In this document: positions 1 to 8,550 of the stretch, piece after piece | How positions within the stretch are numbered: the first letter of the stretch is position 1 | Layout of the letters: every line of letters begins with the position of its first letter | Assembly (NCBI RefSeq): GCF_050632385.1 | Contig: NZ_CP192599.1 | Span: forward strand, 3,100,001 to 3,164,000 | From: Humitalea sp050632385 | GTDB taxonomy: Bacteria > Pseudomonadota > Alphaproteobacteria > Acetobacterales > Acetobacteraceae | Length of the DNA stretch: 64,000 nucleotides | Reading direction: 5' to 3' | The notes under the pieces: generated by a model | What the model was told of the DNA's origin: nothing | Database searches by the model: none | The model's input: only the letters and a program-made list of their open reading frames with translations | Position numbers and translations under genes: made by a program

Positions 1-792
1 CGCAAGGTTCAGCGCCAGAAGATGCACCAGCACCCCGACCACGCCGACCAGGGCAAAGCCCAGGAAGCGCAGCGGCACCGCGCCGCCAAAGCGCTTGTCC
101 AGCAACAACCCCGCGAAATCCAGCAGCACCAGCGCATCCAGCTTGCTCTCGCCAGCCTGGCGGGCGCGGAAGACGTAGGGGATTTCGGCGATGCGCGGCG
201 GGCTCGGCAGGGAGAGCAGGATATCGAGCAGGATCTTGAAACCCCGCGCGGTCAGCCGGGGGGCCGCGGTCTCGATCACCGCCCGCCGCAGCAGGAAGAA
301 GCCGCTCATCGGGTCGCTGACGGGCGCGGGCAGCAGCAGGCGCGCTGCCCAGCCGCCGAGATCGGACACTTTGCGGCGGGCGGCCGACAGGCCCTGGCCC
401 ACGGTGCCGCCCTCGACATGGCGGCTGCCGATGGCGATGTCGGCGCCGTCCTCGGCCGCCGCCAGCATGGCCGGCAGGGCGGCCTCGTCATGCTGCAAAT
501 CGCCGTCCATCACGGCGACGTAGGGGGCGGAGGTGGCGAGCATCCCCTCGACGCAGGCCGAGGACAGGCCGCGCCGCCCGACACGGCGGATCACGCGTAT
601 GCGCGGGTCGGTCTCGGCCAGGCGGCGCGCTTCATGGGCCGTGCCGTCCGGGCTGTCGTCGTCGACGAAGATCGCTTCCCAGGCGATGCCCGCCAGTGCC
701 ACGTCCAGCCGCGCGGCCAGGGGCGCGACATTGGCGGCCTCGTTGTAACAGGGGATGACGACGGCCAGGTGTGCTGGCAGGGCGTGGTGCAT
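1..792 (-). CDS. GT2 glycosyltransferase with GtrA-like C-terminus (partial)
   Basis: This gene runs off the left edge, so only its first 264 codons are visible and there is no stop. It belongs to the dolichol-phosphate-mannose-synthase-like GT2 family, which moves a sugar from a nucleotide sugar to a polyprenyl phosphate at the inner face of the membrane. The N-terminus carries the nucleotide-sugar fold start VVIPCYNEA (residues 11-19), the acidic motif VDDDSPDG (43-50) and the metal/donor motif DGDLQHD (96-102). After about residue 235 the chain becomes hydrophobic (RFLGFALVGVVGVLVHLLAL), which looks like the first segment of a GtrA-type flippase domain. The ATG at 792 is 82 bp from the divergent greB start. 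The acceptor and sugar cannot be told from sequence. Confidence 0.85.
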   Translation of the reverse strand, partial: MHHALPAHLAVVIPCYNEAANVAPLAARLDVALAGIAWEAIFVDDDSPDGTAHEARRLAETDPRIRVIRRVGRRGLSSACVEGMLATSAPYVAVMDGDLQHDEAALPAMLAAAEDGADIAIGSRHVEGGTVGQGLSAARRKVSDLGGWAARLLLPAPVSDPMSGFFLLRRAVIETAAPRLTARGFKILLDILLSLPSPPRIAEIPYVFRARQAGESKLDALVLLDFAGLLLDKRFGGAVPLRFLGFALVGVVGVLVHLLALNLA

Positions 793-874
793 GGTGGCGC
801 CCGCATAGCCCGCCCCGGCCGATACGGCGAGGGCGGGCCTTGCCGCGCCGCGCCGCCGGCGCCATCCATCGGTC

Positions 875-1414
875 ATGGACGACGATGATGACGACGAAGG
901 CCCACCGGGCCTGCCACCGGGCACGCCATTCTACATGACGCCAAAGGGGGCGGCTGCCCTGCAGGACGAACTGCGCCGGTTGTGGGACGAGGAACGGCCG
1001 AAGGTGACGGAAATCGTCTCCTGGGCCGCCGCCCAGGGCGACCGCAGCGAGAACGCCGACTACCAATACGGCAAGCGCCGCCTGCGTGAGATCGACCGGC
1101 GCGTGCGGTTTCTGCGCCGGCGCCTGGACCGCGTGCAGGTGGTCGACCCCGCGGCCCAGACCCGCCGCGACCGGGTGTATTTCGGCGCCACCGTGACCTG
1201 GGCCCGCGCCGATGACACGGAGGCGAGTGCCACCATCGTCGGCGTGGATGAGGCCGATCCGGCCAAGGGCCGCATTTCCTGGGTCTCGCCGATCGGGCGG
1301 GCGTTGCTGGGCAAGCAACCGGGCGACACAATCCGCCTGCGAACCCCGGCGGGGCTGGAGGAGATCGAGTTGGTCGCGATCCGCTACCTCGACGACGACG
1401 GAGATCGTTCATGA
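875..1414 (+). CDS. greB: Transcript cleavage factor GreB
   Basis: GreB enters the RNA polymerase secondary channel and stimulates cleavage of backtracked RNA. The 179-residue protein has the N-terminal coiled-coil domain and the C-terminal FKBP-like domain. The coiled-coil tip motif GDRSENADYQY (residues 55-65) keeps the catalytic Asp56 and Glu59. RRLREIDRRVRFL follows in the second helix, and the C-terminal SPIGRALLGK and GDTIRLRTPAG stretches are family hallmarks. The stretch RLWDEERPKV is more typical of GreB than GreA. An unusual run of six aspartates (residues 2-7) precedes the conserved domain. An ATG at 935 would remove it but would also cut the usual family N-terminus. The stop overlaps the next ATG by 4 bp (ATGA). 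Confidence 0.93.
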   Translation: MDDDDDDEGPPGLPPGTPFYMTPKGAAALQDELRRLWDEERPKVTEIVSWAAAQGDRSENADYQYGKRRLREIDRRVRFLRRRLDRVQVVDPAAQTRRDRVYFGATVTWARADDTEASATIVGVDEADPAKGRISWVSPIGRALLGKQPGDTIRLRTPAGLEEIELVAIRYLDDDGDRS

Positions 1415-2304
1415 CCGCATCGCCTGCCGCCCGCTTGCGCGCCCACCTGGCCGGGCGCGAGGCCCTGGTGGTCCCCGGCGTCTGGGACGCCATGTCCGCG
1501 CGCCTCGCCGAACAGGCCGGCTTCGGTGCGAGTTTCATGAGCGGCTATGCCGTCAGCGCGACGCGGATTGGCGAGCCGGATGCGGGGCTGATCTCCTATG
1601 GCGAGATGATTTCGGCCGGGCGCGACCTTTGCGCCGCGACCGCGCTGCCGGTGATCGGCGACGCCGATACGGGGTTCGGCAACCCGATGAACGTCCGCCG
1701 CACCGTGGCCGGCTACCACGCCGCGGGCTTCGCCGCCGTGATGGTCGAGGATCAGGTTTTCCCAAAGCGCTGCGGCTATGCCCAGGGTGTCGAGGTCGTC
1801 GCGCGCGACGTGGCGCTGACCCGGCTGCGCGCGGCGCTGGACGAGCGGGACGCGATCCGCGCCCGCGGCGGCGACGTGCTGGTGATCGGCCGGACCGATA
1901 GCCGCGCCGCCGCCGACCTGGATGAAGCCCTGTGGCGCTGCGCCGCCTTTGCCGGGCTGGGCGCCGATATCGTCTATTTCGAAGGCCCCACGGATGTCAG
2001 CGAGATGGAGGCGCTGCACCGCGTGGTGACCGGCGTGCCGACCATGCTGGCGCAGGTCGAAAAGCCCGGCCGCCCCTGGCTGAACGCCGCCCAGGCCGGG
2101 GCCATCGGCTATGGCATCCTACTGTGCGGGGTCAGCCTGCTGAACGCGACCATGCGGGCGCAGTCCGAAGCCTTGGCGGCCTTGCGCGGCGGCGGGCGGA
2201 TTCCGCCGGAGCTGCTGCTGCCCTTCGACGCCCTCTATGCCGGCGTCGGCTTCGAGCGATACTACGCCGCCGAGGCGCGCTACGCGACGCCATCGGCCGA
2301 ATAG
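1411..2304 (+). CDS. Isocitrate lyase/PEP mutase superfamily enzyme
   Basis: A 297-residue member of the ICL/PEPM superfamily, whose enzymes make or break C-C or P-C bonds next to a carboxylate in a Mg-dependent TIM barrel. The Mg-binding DADTGFGN lies at residues 84-91, the acidic pair VED at 112-114, and PKRCGYAQG at 118-126 carries the Cys used as proton donor in lyases (KKCGH in isocitrate lyase, KRCGH in methylisocitrate lyase). The Cys suggests a C-C lyase such as a 2,3-dimethylmalate, oxaloacetate or methylisocitrate lyase rather than PEP mutase, but the His after CG is replaced by Tyr. Translation is coupled to greB by a 4-bp overlap. The alpha/beta hydrolase follows 11 bp downstream. 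The substrate is unresolved. Confidence 0.8.
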   Translation: MTASPAARLRAHLAGREALVVPGVWDAMSARLAEQAGFGASFMSGYAVSATRIGEPDAGLISYGEMISAGRDLCAATALPVIGDADTGFGNPMNVRRTVAGYHAAGFAAVMVEDQVFPKRCGYAQGVEVVARDVALTRLRAALDERDAIRARGGDVLVIGRTDSRAAADLDEALWRCAAFAGLGADIVYFEGPTDVSEMEALHRVVTGVPTMLAQVEKPGRPWLNAAQAGAIGYGILLCGVSLLNATMRAQSEALAALRGGGRIPPELLLPFDALYAGVGFERYYAAEARYATPSAE

Positions 2305-2315
2305 AGGAACTCCGG

Positions 2316-3140
2316 ATGACCGATGCGACCGCCCTGCCCCGTCAACGCGGCTTCCTGGATCGCCCCGATTGCCGGCTCTATTGGGAGTGCATGGGCTCCG
2401 GCCCCGCCATCGTCTTCGCCCATGGGCTTGGCGGGAACCATCTGTCCTGGTGGCAGCAGGTCGCGCATTTCGCACCGCACTATACCTGCGTCACCTTCAG
2501 CCACCGCGGCTTCGCGCCGTCGACCGCCCCGGCCGGCGGGCCGGATCCGGCGGCCTATGCCGGCGACTTGGCGGCCCTGGTGGCGCATCTGGACCTGACC
2601 GACGTGCGCATCGTGGGCCAGTCGATGGGCGGGTGGACGGCGCTGGATACGGCTTTCGCCAAGCCCGCCTGGCTGCGTGCCATCGTGATGGCGGCGACAT
2701 CCGGCACCATCGACCCGCGGCAGGCCGGTGGCGACATGGCTGGCTGGACCCAGGGCGCATCGGACGCGCGACGGGCGGCGCTTGGGGCCGGCGTGCATCC
2801 GGCGATCGGGCTGCGGGCGGCGCGGGAACAGCCGGCGCTGCACCAGCTTTACCGGGCGATCGACGAATTGAGCACCGGGCTGGACAAGGAAGCCGTGCGC
2901 GCGCGGCTGGGTGCGTCACGCACCCGCCCCTTGTCGGACCTGGCGGCCGTGTCGGTGCCCGTGCTTTGGCTGACGGGGGAGGAAGACGGGACCTACCCGT
3001 CCTTCGCCGTGCCTGCGATGGCGGCCGCGACACCGCGCGGGACGCATATCCAGTTCGAGGCGACCGGCCATTCGGCGTATTTCGAGCGCGCGGCGGCGTT
3101 CAACAAGATCGTTGGGGATTTCTTCAGCGAACTTGATTGA
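2316..3140 (+). CDS. Alpha/beta-fold hydrolase
   Basis: A 274-residue alpha/beta hydrolase. It has the oxyanion-hole motif HGLGG (residues 36-40), the nucleophile elbow GQSMGG with Ser103, a likely acid in the GEEDG loop after strand 6 and the catalytic His in TGHSAYFE (about residue 252). A long in-frame extension upstream is rejected because it would overlap the preceding gene. The ATG at 2316 has a GAGGAA ribosome site 7 nt before it. It probably forms one transcript with greB and the lyase-family gene. The last 17 bp overlap the 3' end of the oppositely transcribed COG0523 gene. The fold covers esterases, lactonases and C-C hydrolases, and the sequence does not choose between them. Confidence 0.82.
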   Translation: MTDATALPRQRGFLDRPDCRLYWECMGSGPAIVFAHGLGGNHLSWWQQVAHFAPHYTCVTFSHRGFAPSTAPAGGPDPAAYAGDLAALVAHLDLTDVRIVGQSMGGWTALDTAFAKPAWLRAIVMAATSGTIDPRQAGGDMAGWTQGASDARRAALGAGVHPAIGLRAAREQPALHQLYRAIDELSTGLDKEAVRARLGASRTRPLSDLAAVSVPVLWLTGEEDGTYPSFAVPAMAAATPRGTHIQFEATGHSAYFERAAAFNKIVGDFFSELD

Positions 3141-4095
3141 CGTCGCGCAGGCCGAAACCGGCGAGCGCCGTGGCAAGCGCCGCGGGGGGCTCGCCCTCGG
3201 TGATCGCCACGACGCGGCCACCGCCCGGGGCCGGCACGGCGCGGCGCATGGCGTCATGCACCACCATCATCGCGCCCTGCAGCACCAGATGGCCGGAGCC
3301 GTCCAGCGGCACGAAGCCCTTGAGGCGCAAAAGCGAAGGCCCGGCCACGGCGCGCAGGGATGCGAGCAGTTGCGGCACCTCCGCCTCGGTGATCCCGCGT
3401 GTGGCGGTGAAGATGGTGGTGCGGAAGCGCGCGGTGTGGTCGTCGTGGCCGTGGTCATGGTCACAGCCTGGACCATGCGCGTGCGCGCCCGGCTGAAGGA
3501 CGAGCAGGTCCGCCACGTCGATCTTGCCCAGCAGCACGCGCCGCAGCGGGACGCCGGGGTTCAGGCCATGCAGCAGCGATTCCAGCGCGGCGGCGTCGGC
3601 CGCGGGCACGAGGTCGGACTTGGTCAGCACAAGCAGATCCGCCGCCGCGACCTGGCTCGCGGCCTCCGGCTGGCGGGCCAGGGTGGCGCGCCCGGCCACC
3701 GCATCCACCGTGGTGACGACACCGGCGAGATGGTAGCGATCCGTCACCGCTTGCTGGGACAGCAGGAAGCCGATCAGCGGCGCGGGGTCGGCGACGCCGG
3801 AGGTTTCCACCACCACGCGATCGAAGGCGCGGAGGCGCCCTGCCTCTCGCTGCGCCGCCACGTCCAGCAGCGTGTCCACCAGATTGCCGCGGATGGTGCA
3901 GCAGAGGCAGCCGTTCGCGAGCAGGATGGTGTCGTCGCTCGATGCCTCCAGCAGGTCGTGGTCGATGCCGACCTCGCCGAATTCGTTCACCACGACCAGC
4001 GTGCCCGCCATGCCGGGCTGCGCCAGCAGATGCGCGACAAGCGTCGTCTTGCCACTGCCGAGAAAGCCCGTGACGAGCGTGACCGGTATCGTCAC
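3124..4095 (-). CDS. COG0523 (CobW-type) metal-chaperone GTPase
   Basis: A 323-residue P-loop GTPase of the CobW/COG0523 family, which deliver metals (Zn, Co or Fe) to client enzymes. Visible elements are Walker A GFLGSGKTT (residues 10-18), the family signature CLCC (63-66), the guanine-specificity motif TKSD (158-161) and a His/Asp-rich metal-binding stretch around 205-220. A CobW C-terminal domain follows. The GTG start at 4095 overlaps the stop of the dihydropyrimidinase-like gene (GTGA), and a longer reading frame would run back through that gene. The coupling suggests that the metal-dependent amidohydrolase is its client; that is inference from neighbourhood. The 3' end overlaps the convergent hydrolase gene by 17 bp. 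Confidence 0.88.
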   Translation of the reverse strand: MTIPVTLVTGFLGSGKTTLVAHLLAQPGMAGTLVVVNEFGEVGIDHDLLEASSDDTILLANGCLCCTIRGNLVDTLLDVAAQREAGRLRAFDRVVVETSGVADPAPLIGFLLSQQAVTDRYHLAGVVTTVDAVAGRATLARQPEAASQVAAADLLVLTKSDLVPAADAAALESLLHGLNPGVPLRRVLLGKIDVADLLVLQPGAHAHGPGCDHDHGHDDHTARFRTTIFTATRGITEAEVPQLLASLRAVAGPSLLRLKGFVPLDGSGHLVLQGAMMVVHDAMRRAVPAPGGGRVVAITEGEPPAALATALAGFGLRDVNQVR

Positions 4096-5474
4096 GGCGC
4101 GATGCGCGCCTGCCGCGCGATGAACTTGCCCTGCCCCGGCCGGCCGAGCCAGACGCCATCGCGCACCGCGATCTCCCCATGCCGGATCGTCAGGACGGGC
4201 CAGCCGGTCAGCTCCATGCCGGCGTAGGGGTTGTAGCCGATCGGGCCGTAGTGGCTTTCGGCCGTCATGGTGCGGCGCGCCACAGGATCGATCACCACCA
4301 GGTCGGCGTCGGCACCAAGCGCGATCGCGCCCTTGCGCGACGCAAGCCCAAAAGTCTCGGCTGGGCCGCTGCTCCAGGCGCGCAGGAATTGCGGCACGGT
4401 CAGGCGCCGGGCCTCGACCCCCAGCGTCCAGAGCAAGGGCAGCCGCGCCTCCACACCCGGCACGCCATTGGCGATGCGGTCGAAGCTTTCGGCGCCCAGC
4501 GCCTTGGCCTCCGCGCTGTAGGAGGCGTCGTCGGAGGTCACGGCGCAGAGGCTGCCGAGGGCCAGCCCGTCCCACATGCGCGCCTGGTGCGCGGCGTCGC
4601 GCAGCGGCGGCGACATGACGAACAGATGTCCGTCGGGGCGGTCCATCACCTCGGCGGTCAGCGCCAGGTAATGCGTGCAGGTTTCGGCGGTGGCCGCCTG
4701 GCCGCGCGACTGGGCGGCCTCGATCAAACCCAGGGCGGGGCCGGAGTTGAGGTGGAAGATGTGCAGCGGGCAGCCGGCATCCTCGGCCAGCAGCAGGCCG
4801 CGCGAGACGGCCTCGGTCTCCGCCAGGGCGGGACGCGACAGCGCATGGAAGCGCGGCGCGGTCTCGCCGGCCGCGAGGTGCCTGGCGATGGCGTGGTCGA
4901 TCAGCGAGGCGTTTTCGGCATGCAGCCCCATCGTGCCGCCCGCGGCGCCAAGGGCGCGCATCAACGCGTGCAGCGGGCCGTCATCGACCTTGAGCTGTTC
5001 CTTTTCGTAGACCGTATAGACCTTGAAGGACGACGCACCGGCGGCGACCACCGCGGGCACCTCGGCCAGGGTCGCGGGGTTCACGTCGGTCGCGATCAGG
5101 TGCAGCCCATAGTCGCAGGCGACGTGCCGGTCCGCCTGGACACGACGATGCTTCAGCCCATCCATCAGGCTGCGCCCGCGGCGTTGCAGGGCGAAGTCGA
5201 TGACCGTGGTATTGCCGCCGCGCAGCGCCGCGACCGTGCCATTGCCAAAATCATAGACGCTGCGCTGGCCCATGAAGCCGATCAGGAAATGCACATGCGG
5301 ATCGACGCCGCCGGGCAGGACGATCTTGCCGTGCAACTCCTCAACCTGCCGCCCCCGGCCGGTGCCGGGATCGACGATATCCAGGATCTTGCCGTCGGCG
5401 ATGAGGATGTCGCCCTCGAACACACCCGCCGGTGTCGCCGCCGAGGCATGGGCGAGGACGAGGTCGGCGATCAT
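4092..5474 (-). CDS. Dihydropyrimidinase/hydantoinase-like cyclic amidohydrolase
   Basis: A 460-residue metal-dependent amidohydrolase of the D-hydantoinase/dihydropyrimidinase type, which opens cyclic imides and ureides by hydrolysis. All expected ligands of a binuclear metal site are present: HVH (residues 60-62), the Lys to be carbamylated in SFKVYTVYE (Lys151), His185 in GLHAEN, His241 in FHLNS and Asp315 in TSDDASY. The C-terminus YGPIGYNPYAGMELTGWP resembles allantoinase/hydantoinase ends. The ATG at 5474 overlaps the stop of the acyl-CoA dehydrogenase (ATGA), and the stop overlaps the COG0523 GTG. A cyclic-ureide hydrolase inside a CoA-dependent acyl oxidation run is unusual and suggests a nitrogen-ring substrate. 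Exact specificity is not determinable. Confidence 0.87.
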   Translation of the reverse strand: MIADLVLAHASAATPAGVFEGDILIADGKILDIVDPGTGRGRQVEELHGKIVLPGGVDPHVHFLIGFMGQRSVYDFGNGTVAALRGGNTTVIDFALQRRGRSLMDGLKHRRVQADRHVACDYGLHLIATDVNPATLAEVPAVVAAGASSFKVYTVYEKEQLKVDDGPLHALMRALGAAGGTMGLHAENASLIDHAIARHLAAGETAPRFHALSRPALAETEAVSRGLLLAEDAGCPLHIFHLNSGPALGLIEAAQSRGQAATAETCTHYLALTAEVMDRPDGHLFVMSPPLRDAAHQARMWDGLALGSLCAVTSDDASYSAEAKALGAESFDRIANGVPGVEARLPLLWTLGVEARRLTVPQFLRAWSSGPAETFGLASRKGAIALGADADLVVIDPVARRTMTAESHYGPIGYNPYAGMELTGWPVLTIRHGEIAVRDGVWLGRPGQGKFIARQARIAP

Positions 5475-6613
5475 CGCAGCATTTCGCGCGAGATGACGAT
5501 GCGCAGGATTTCCGAAGTGCCGCCACCGATTTCCGCGAGCTTGCTGTCGCGGAAATGGCGCTGCATGTCGTATTCCATCAGGTAGCCCCAGCCGCCCATC
5601 AGCCGCATGCCGTCCAGTGCCGCGCGCACATAGGTCTCGGACGAATACAGGTTGGCGATGGCGCTCTGCTTGTTGTTGGGGATGTGCCGGTCCACCAGCG
5701 CCGCGCTGCGGTAGAGCAGCAACCGCGCCGCATCGATCTCCATCTCCATGTCGGCGAGCTTGGCGCGCACAAGCTGGAACTGGGAGATCGCCTGGCCGAA
5801 CTGGTGGCGTTCCTTGGTATAGGCCAGTGCCTTGTCCAGGCAGGATTGCGCCGCGCCGACATTGACCGCGGACAGGCAACAGCGCTCGTAGTCCAGCGTC
5901 TTGAGCACATTGCGCCAGCCCTGGTTCACCGCCCCGATCACGCGATCGGCGGGGATGCGCACATCGGTCAGGAAGATCTCGTTGAGGTCCATCGGCTTCA
6001 GGCCGAGTTTCTTCAACTGCCGGATTTCGACACCCGGCGTCTTCGGGTCGAGCAGGAACATCGTGATGCCATCATGCTTCGGCGCATTCGTGTCGGTGCG
6101 CGCCATCAGCAGGATGTAGTCGGCGACCTGCGCGCAGGAGCAGAACATTTTCTGGCCATTGATGACCCACTCGTCGCCCTCACGCACCGCCTTGGTGCGA
6201 AGCGATGCGGCATCGGACCCGGAATTCGGCTCGGACAGCGAAAAGGCGAAGCGGATTTCCCCGCGTGCCAGCTTCGGCAGAAGCGTCTTCTTCTGGTCCT
6301 CGGTGCCGAAATGGGTCAGGGCGTCGGCGGCAATGACGACGCTGGTGTAGTAGATATTCGCACCGGCCTCGAAATGCGCCGCGAATTCCTCGAGGAATAT
6401 GGCGAGGTCGGTGCAGCTTCCGCCGGTGCCGCCGTATTCCTCGGGGATCGGAATGCCGAGCCAGCCCTGTGCCGCGAGTTTTTCGTAGAGTTCGGTCGGA
6501 AAACGCTCGGCCTCGTCGCATGCCCGCACGTATTCGATCGGGCATTCGCGAATGAGGAAGGCGCGCAGCGCGTCGCGCATGGCCTGCTGGGCGGGGGATG
6601 GGTCGAAATCCAT
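5471..6613 (-). CDS. Acyl-CoA dehydrogenase, isovaleryl-CoA-dehydrogenase-like active site
   Basis: A 380-residue flavoprotein acyl-CoA dehydrogenase, which introduces an alpha,beta double bond into an acyl-CoA and passes electrons to ETF. FAD/substrate motifs include FSLSEPNSGSD (124-134), INGQKMFCS (151-159) and HQFGQAISQFQL. The usual C-terminal catalytic Glu (xEGTS) is replaced by Gly in IGGGTSEI (Gly364). A Glu at position 243 (LDYERCC) sits where isovaleryl-CoA and long-chain dehydrogenases keep their base, so the enzyme is probably active on a branched or bulky acyl-CoA. The start at 6613 has AGGAG upstream and lies 9 bp after the crotonase gene. The stop overlaps the amidohydrolase start. 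Confidence 0.9.
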   Translation of the reverse strand: MDFDPSPAQQAMRDALRAFLIRECPIEYVRACDEAERFPTELYEKLAAQGWLGIPIPEEYGGTGGSCTDLAIFLEEFAAHFEAGANIYYTSVVIAADALTHFGTEDQKKTLLPKLARGEIRFAFSLSEPNSGSDAASLRTKAVREGDEWVINGQKMFCSCAQVADYILLMARTDTNAPKHDGITMFLLDPKTPGVEIRQLKKLGLKPMDLNEIFLTDVRIPADRVIGAVNQGWRNVLKTLDYERCCLSAVNVGAAQSCLDKALAYTKERHQFGQAISQFQLVRAKLADMEMEIDAARLLLYRSAALVDRHIPNNKQSAIANLYSSETYVRAALDGMRLMGGWGYLMEYDMQRHFRDSKLAEIGGGTSEILRIVISREMLR

Positions 6614-6622
6614 GGTGAACTC

Positions 6623-7396
6623 CTAGCGTCCGGTCCAGCGCGGGGGGCGCTTTTCGGCGAAGGCGCGCGGGCCCTCGAAAAAATCCTCGGATTCACGCAT
6701 GCGGCGATGCGCCGGCAGGCCGGCGCTGAAGGCGGCAAAGGCCTCCGCATCGGGCGTGCATTCGACGCTGCGCGCCACTTCCAGCAGCGCCTCCACGGCC
6801 AGGGGCGCGGCGGCGGCGACCTGCATCGCCATGTCGCGCGCCACCGCCATCACCTGGTCGCGCGCCACGATGCGATTGACGAAGCCAAGCCGCAGCCCCT
6901 CCTCCGCCGTCAGGCGGCGGCCGGTCAAGAGCAACTCATGCGCGATGGAAACCGGCAGGCGACGATAGACCCGCCAGAGGCCCCCCGCTTCCGGCAGGAA
7001 GCCACGCTGCACCTCCGGCAAGCCGAATTCGGCATGCGTCGCGCAGACCACCATATGGGCGTGCAGCGCGAATTCGAACCCGCCGCCGACCGCAAGCCCG
7101 TTCACCGCCGCGATGACCGGCTTGGTGAACTGCCGCTTGAGACCCATGAAGCCGTTCGGACCGAAATCCTCGCCACGGTCGCCCGCGGCCACCGCCTTCA
7201 GATCCCAGCCGGCCGAGAAGATTTTTTCGCCCGTCGCGGTGACGATGCCGCAGCGCAGCGATGGCGTGTCGCAGAGGTGGGCGAAGGCCGCGTCCAAGTC
7301 CCGGCTGGCCTTCTGGTCGAAGGCATGCGCGGGCGGGTGGTCGAAGGTGATCTCCAGGAGCGGCCCGTTCTCCGTGACGCGGATGCGGGATGTCAC
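6623..7396 (-). CDS. Crotonase-family enoyl-CoA hydratase, CaiD-like
   Basis: A 257-residue crotonase-fold protein. It strongly resembles carnitinyl-CoA dehydratase CaiD: FSAGWDLKAVAAG, DFGPNGFMGL, NGLAVGGGFEFAL and the C-terminal EGPRAFAEKRPPRWTGR are near-copies of the CaiD stretches. It is expected to hydrate or dehydrate a 2-enoyl-CoA. The conserved catalytic Glu in FGLPEVQRG is present. The GTG start at 7396 overlaps the stop of the upstream acyl-CoA dehydrogenase (GTGA); a longer open frame would run into that gene. Carnitine itself as substrate is possible because a BKACE and CoA-transferase lie nearby, but no CaiB homologue is in the window, so the CaiD resemblance alone does not fix the substrate. 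Confidence 0.88.
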   Translation of the reverse strand: MTSRIRVTENGPLLEITFDHPPAHAFDQKASRDLDAAFAHLCDTPSLRCGIVTATGEKIFSAGWDLKAVAAGDRGEDFGPNGFMGLKRQFTKPVIAAVNGLAVGGGFEFALHAHMVVCATHAEFGLPEVQRGFLPEAGGLWRVYRRLPVSIAHELLLTGRRLTAEEGLRLGFVNRIVARDQVMAVARDMAMQVAAAAPLAVEALLEVARSVECTPDAEAFAAFSAGLPAHRRMRESEDFFEGPRAFAEKRPPRWTGR

Positions 7397-8550
7397 GAGC
7401 GGAACTCCCGCAGCACATCCTTCGATATGATGTCGCGATGGATTTCCGAGGTACCTTCCCAGATGCGTTCCACCCGCGCATCGCGCCAGAATCGCTCCAG
7501 CGGCAGGTCCTTCGTCACCCCCATGCCGCCCAGGATCTGCAAGGCATTGTCGGTGACCCGGCCGACCATCTCCGAGCCGTAGAGGTTCACCTGCGAGGCC
7601 TCGCGCTGGGTGATCGTGCCGGCATCCATCTTCGCCGCCGCATCCGCGACCATCAGTTTGGTCGCGTGGATTTCCATGGCCATGTCGGCCAGCTTGAAGC
7701 CCGTGCCCTGGAACTGGCCGATCGGCTTGCCGAAGGCGACGCGCGTATTCGCCCATTGCGCCGCCATGCCCATGGCGCGCTCGGCCAGCCCCACGCAATT
7801 CGCCGCCAGCATCACGCGGCCCGAGAAGATCCAGGCCTTTGCAATGGCGAAGCCGCCCCCCTCCTCGCCCAGGATGTTGCGCTTCGGCACGCGCACATCA
7901 TCGAAGCTGATGATGCAGGACTTCATGCCGCGGTTCGACAGCACGTCGAGCGGCGTGACCGCGATGCCGGGGGTCGCCTTGTCGACCAGGAAGGCGGTGA
8001 TGCGTTTCTGCGGGCCCTTCGGTGTCTCATCCACGCCAGTGACGGCGAAGAGGATGATGAAGTCGGCCCGCATTGCCATCGTAATGAACTGCTTGGTGCC
8101 ATTCACCACATAGTCATCGCCATCCACCACCGCCTTGGTGGTGATCGCCCGTGCGTCGGATCCCGCGCCAGGCTCGGTCAGCGCGAAACATTCCCAACGC
8201 TCACCGCGGATGGTGGGGCGGAGGTAGGTGTCCACCTGATCGCCCACACAGGCCTTCAGGATCGGCGCCGGCCGGTTGCAGATGATGCCGAGCGCCCGGC
8301 TGGTGCGGCCGAACTCGATCTCCGCCACCGCCCGCTCCCGGGCGTTCAACCCGCCGCCGCCGTGCTCCTCCGGCATGTTCAGCGCATAGAAGCCTCCGGC
8401 GATGGCCTTCTGCTGGATCTCCCGGAACAGGTCCTCCGGCACGGCATCCAGACGTTCGACCAACGCTTCGTGCGGCGCCAGTTCGGCCTCTACAAAGGCA
8501 CGGATGCCCTCGGCGAGCAGTTTCAGATCATCCTCGGCGGGCCGGTCCAT
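7393..8550 (-). CDS. Acyl-CoA dehydrogenase
   Basis: A 385-residue acyl-CoA dehydrogenase, the first gene of the minus-strand run. It carries FALTEPGAGSDA (flavin binding), VNGTKQFIT, the helix region VAFGKPIGQFQ and the canonical C-terminal catalytic Glu in RIWEGTSEIH (Glu365). It therefore differs from its downstream paralogue, which uses the isovaleryl-type base position. Two dehydrogenases in one run imply either two oxidation steps or two acyl chains of different shape. Electrons would go to ETF, which is not encoded here. The ATG at 8550 faces the divergent ABC-importer operon across 155 bp, so both are probably controlled together. The stop overlaps the crotonase start by 4 bp. Confidence 0.92.
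   Translation of the reverse strand: MDRPAEDDLKLLAEGIRAFVEAELAPHEALVERLDAVPEDLFREIQQKAIAGGFYALNMPEEHGGGGLNARERAVAEIEFGRTSRALGIICNRPAPILKACVGDQVDTYLRPTIRGERWECFALTEPGAGSDARAITTKAVVDGDDYVVNGTKQFITMAMRADFIILFAVTGVDETPKGPQKRITAFLVDKATPGIAVTPLDVLSNRGMKSCIISFDDVRVPKRNILGEEGGGFAIAKAWIFSGRVMLAANCVGLAERAMGMAAQWANTRVAFGKPIGQFQGTGFKLADMAMEIHATKLMVADAAAKMDAGTITQREASQVNLYGSEMVGRVTDNALQILGGMGVTKDLPLERFWRDARVERIWEGTSEIHRDIISKDVLREFRS

Noticed and set aside
5432..7582. 716-codon open frame on the plus strand
   Set aside because: Antisense to two well-supported CoA-enzyme genes.
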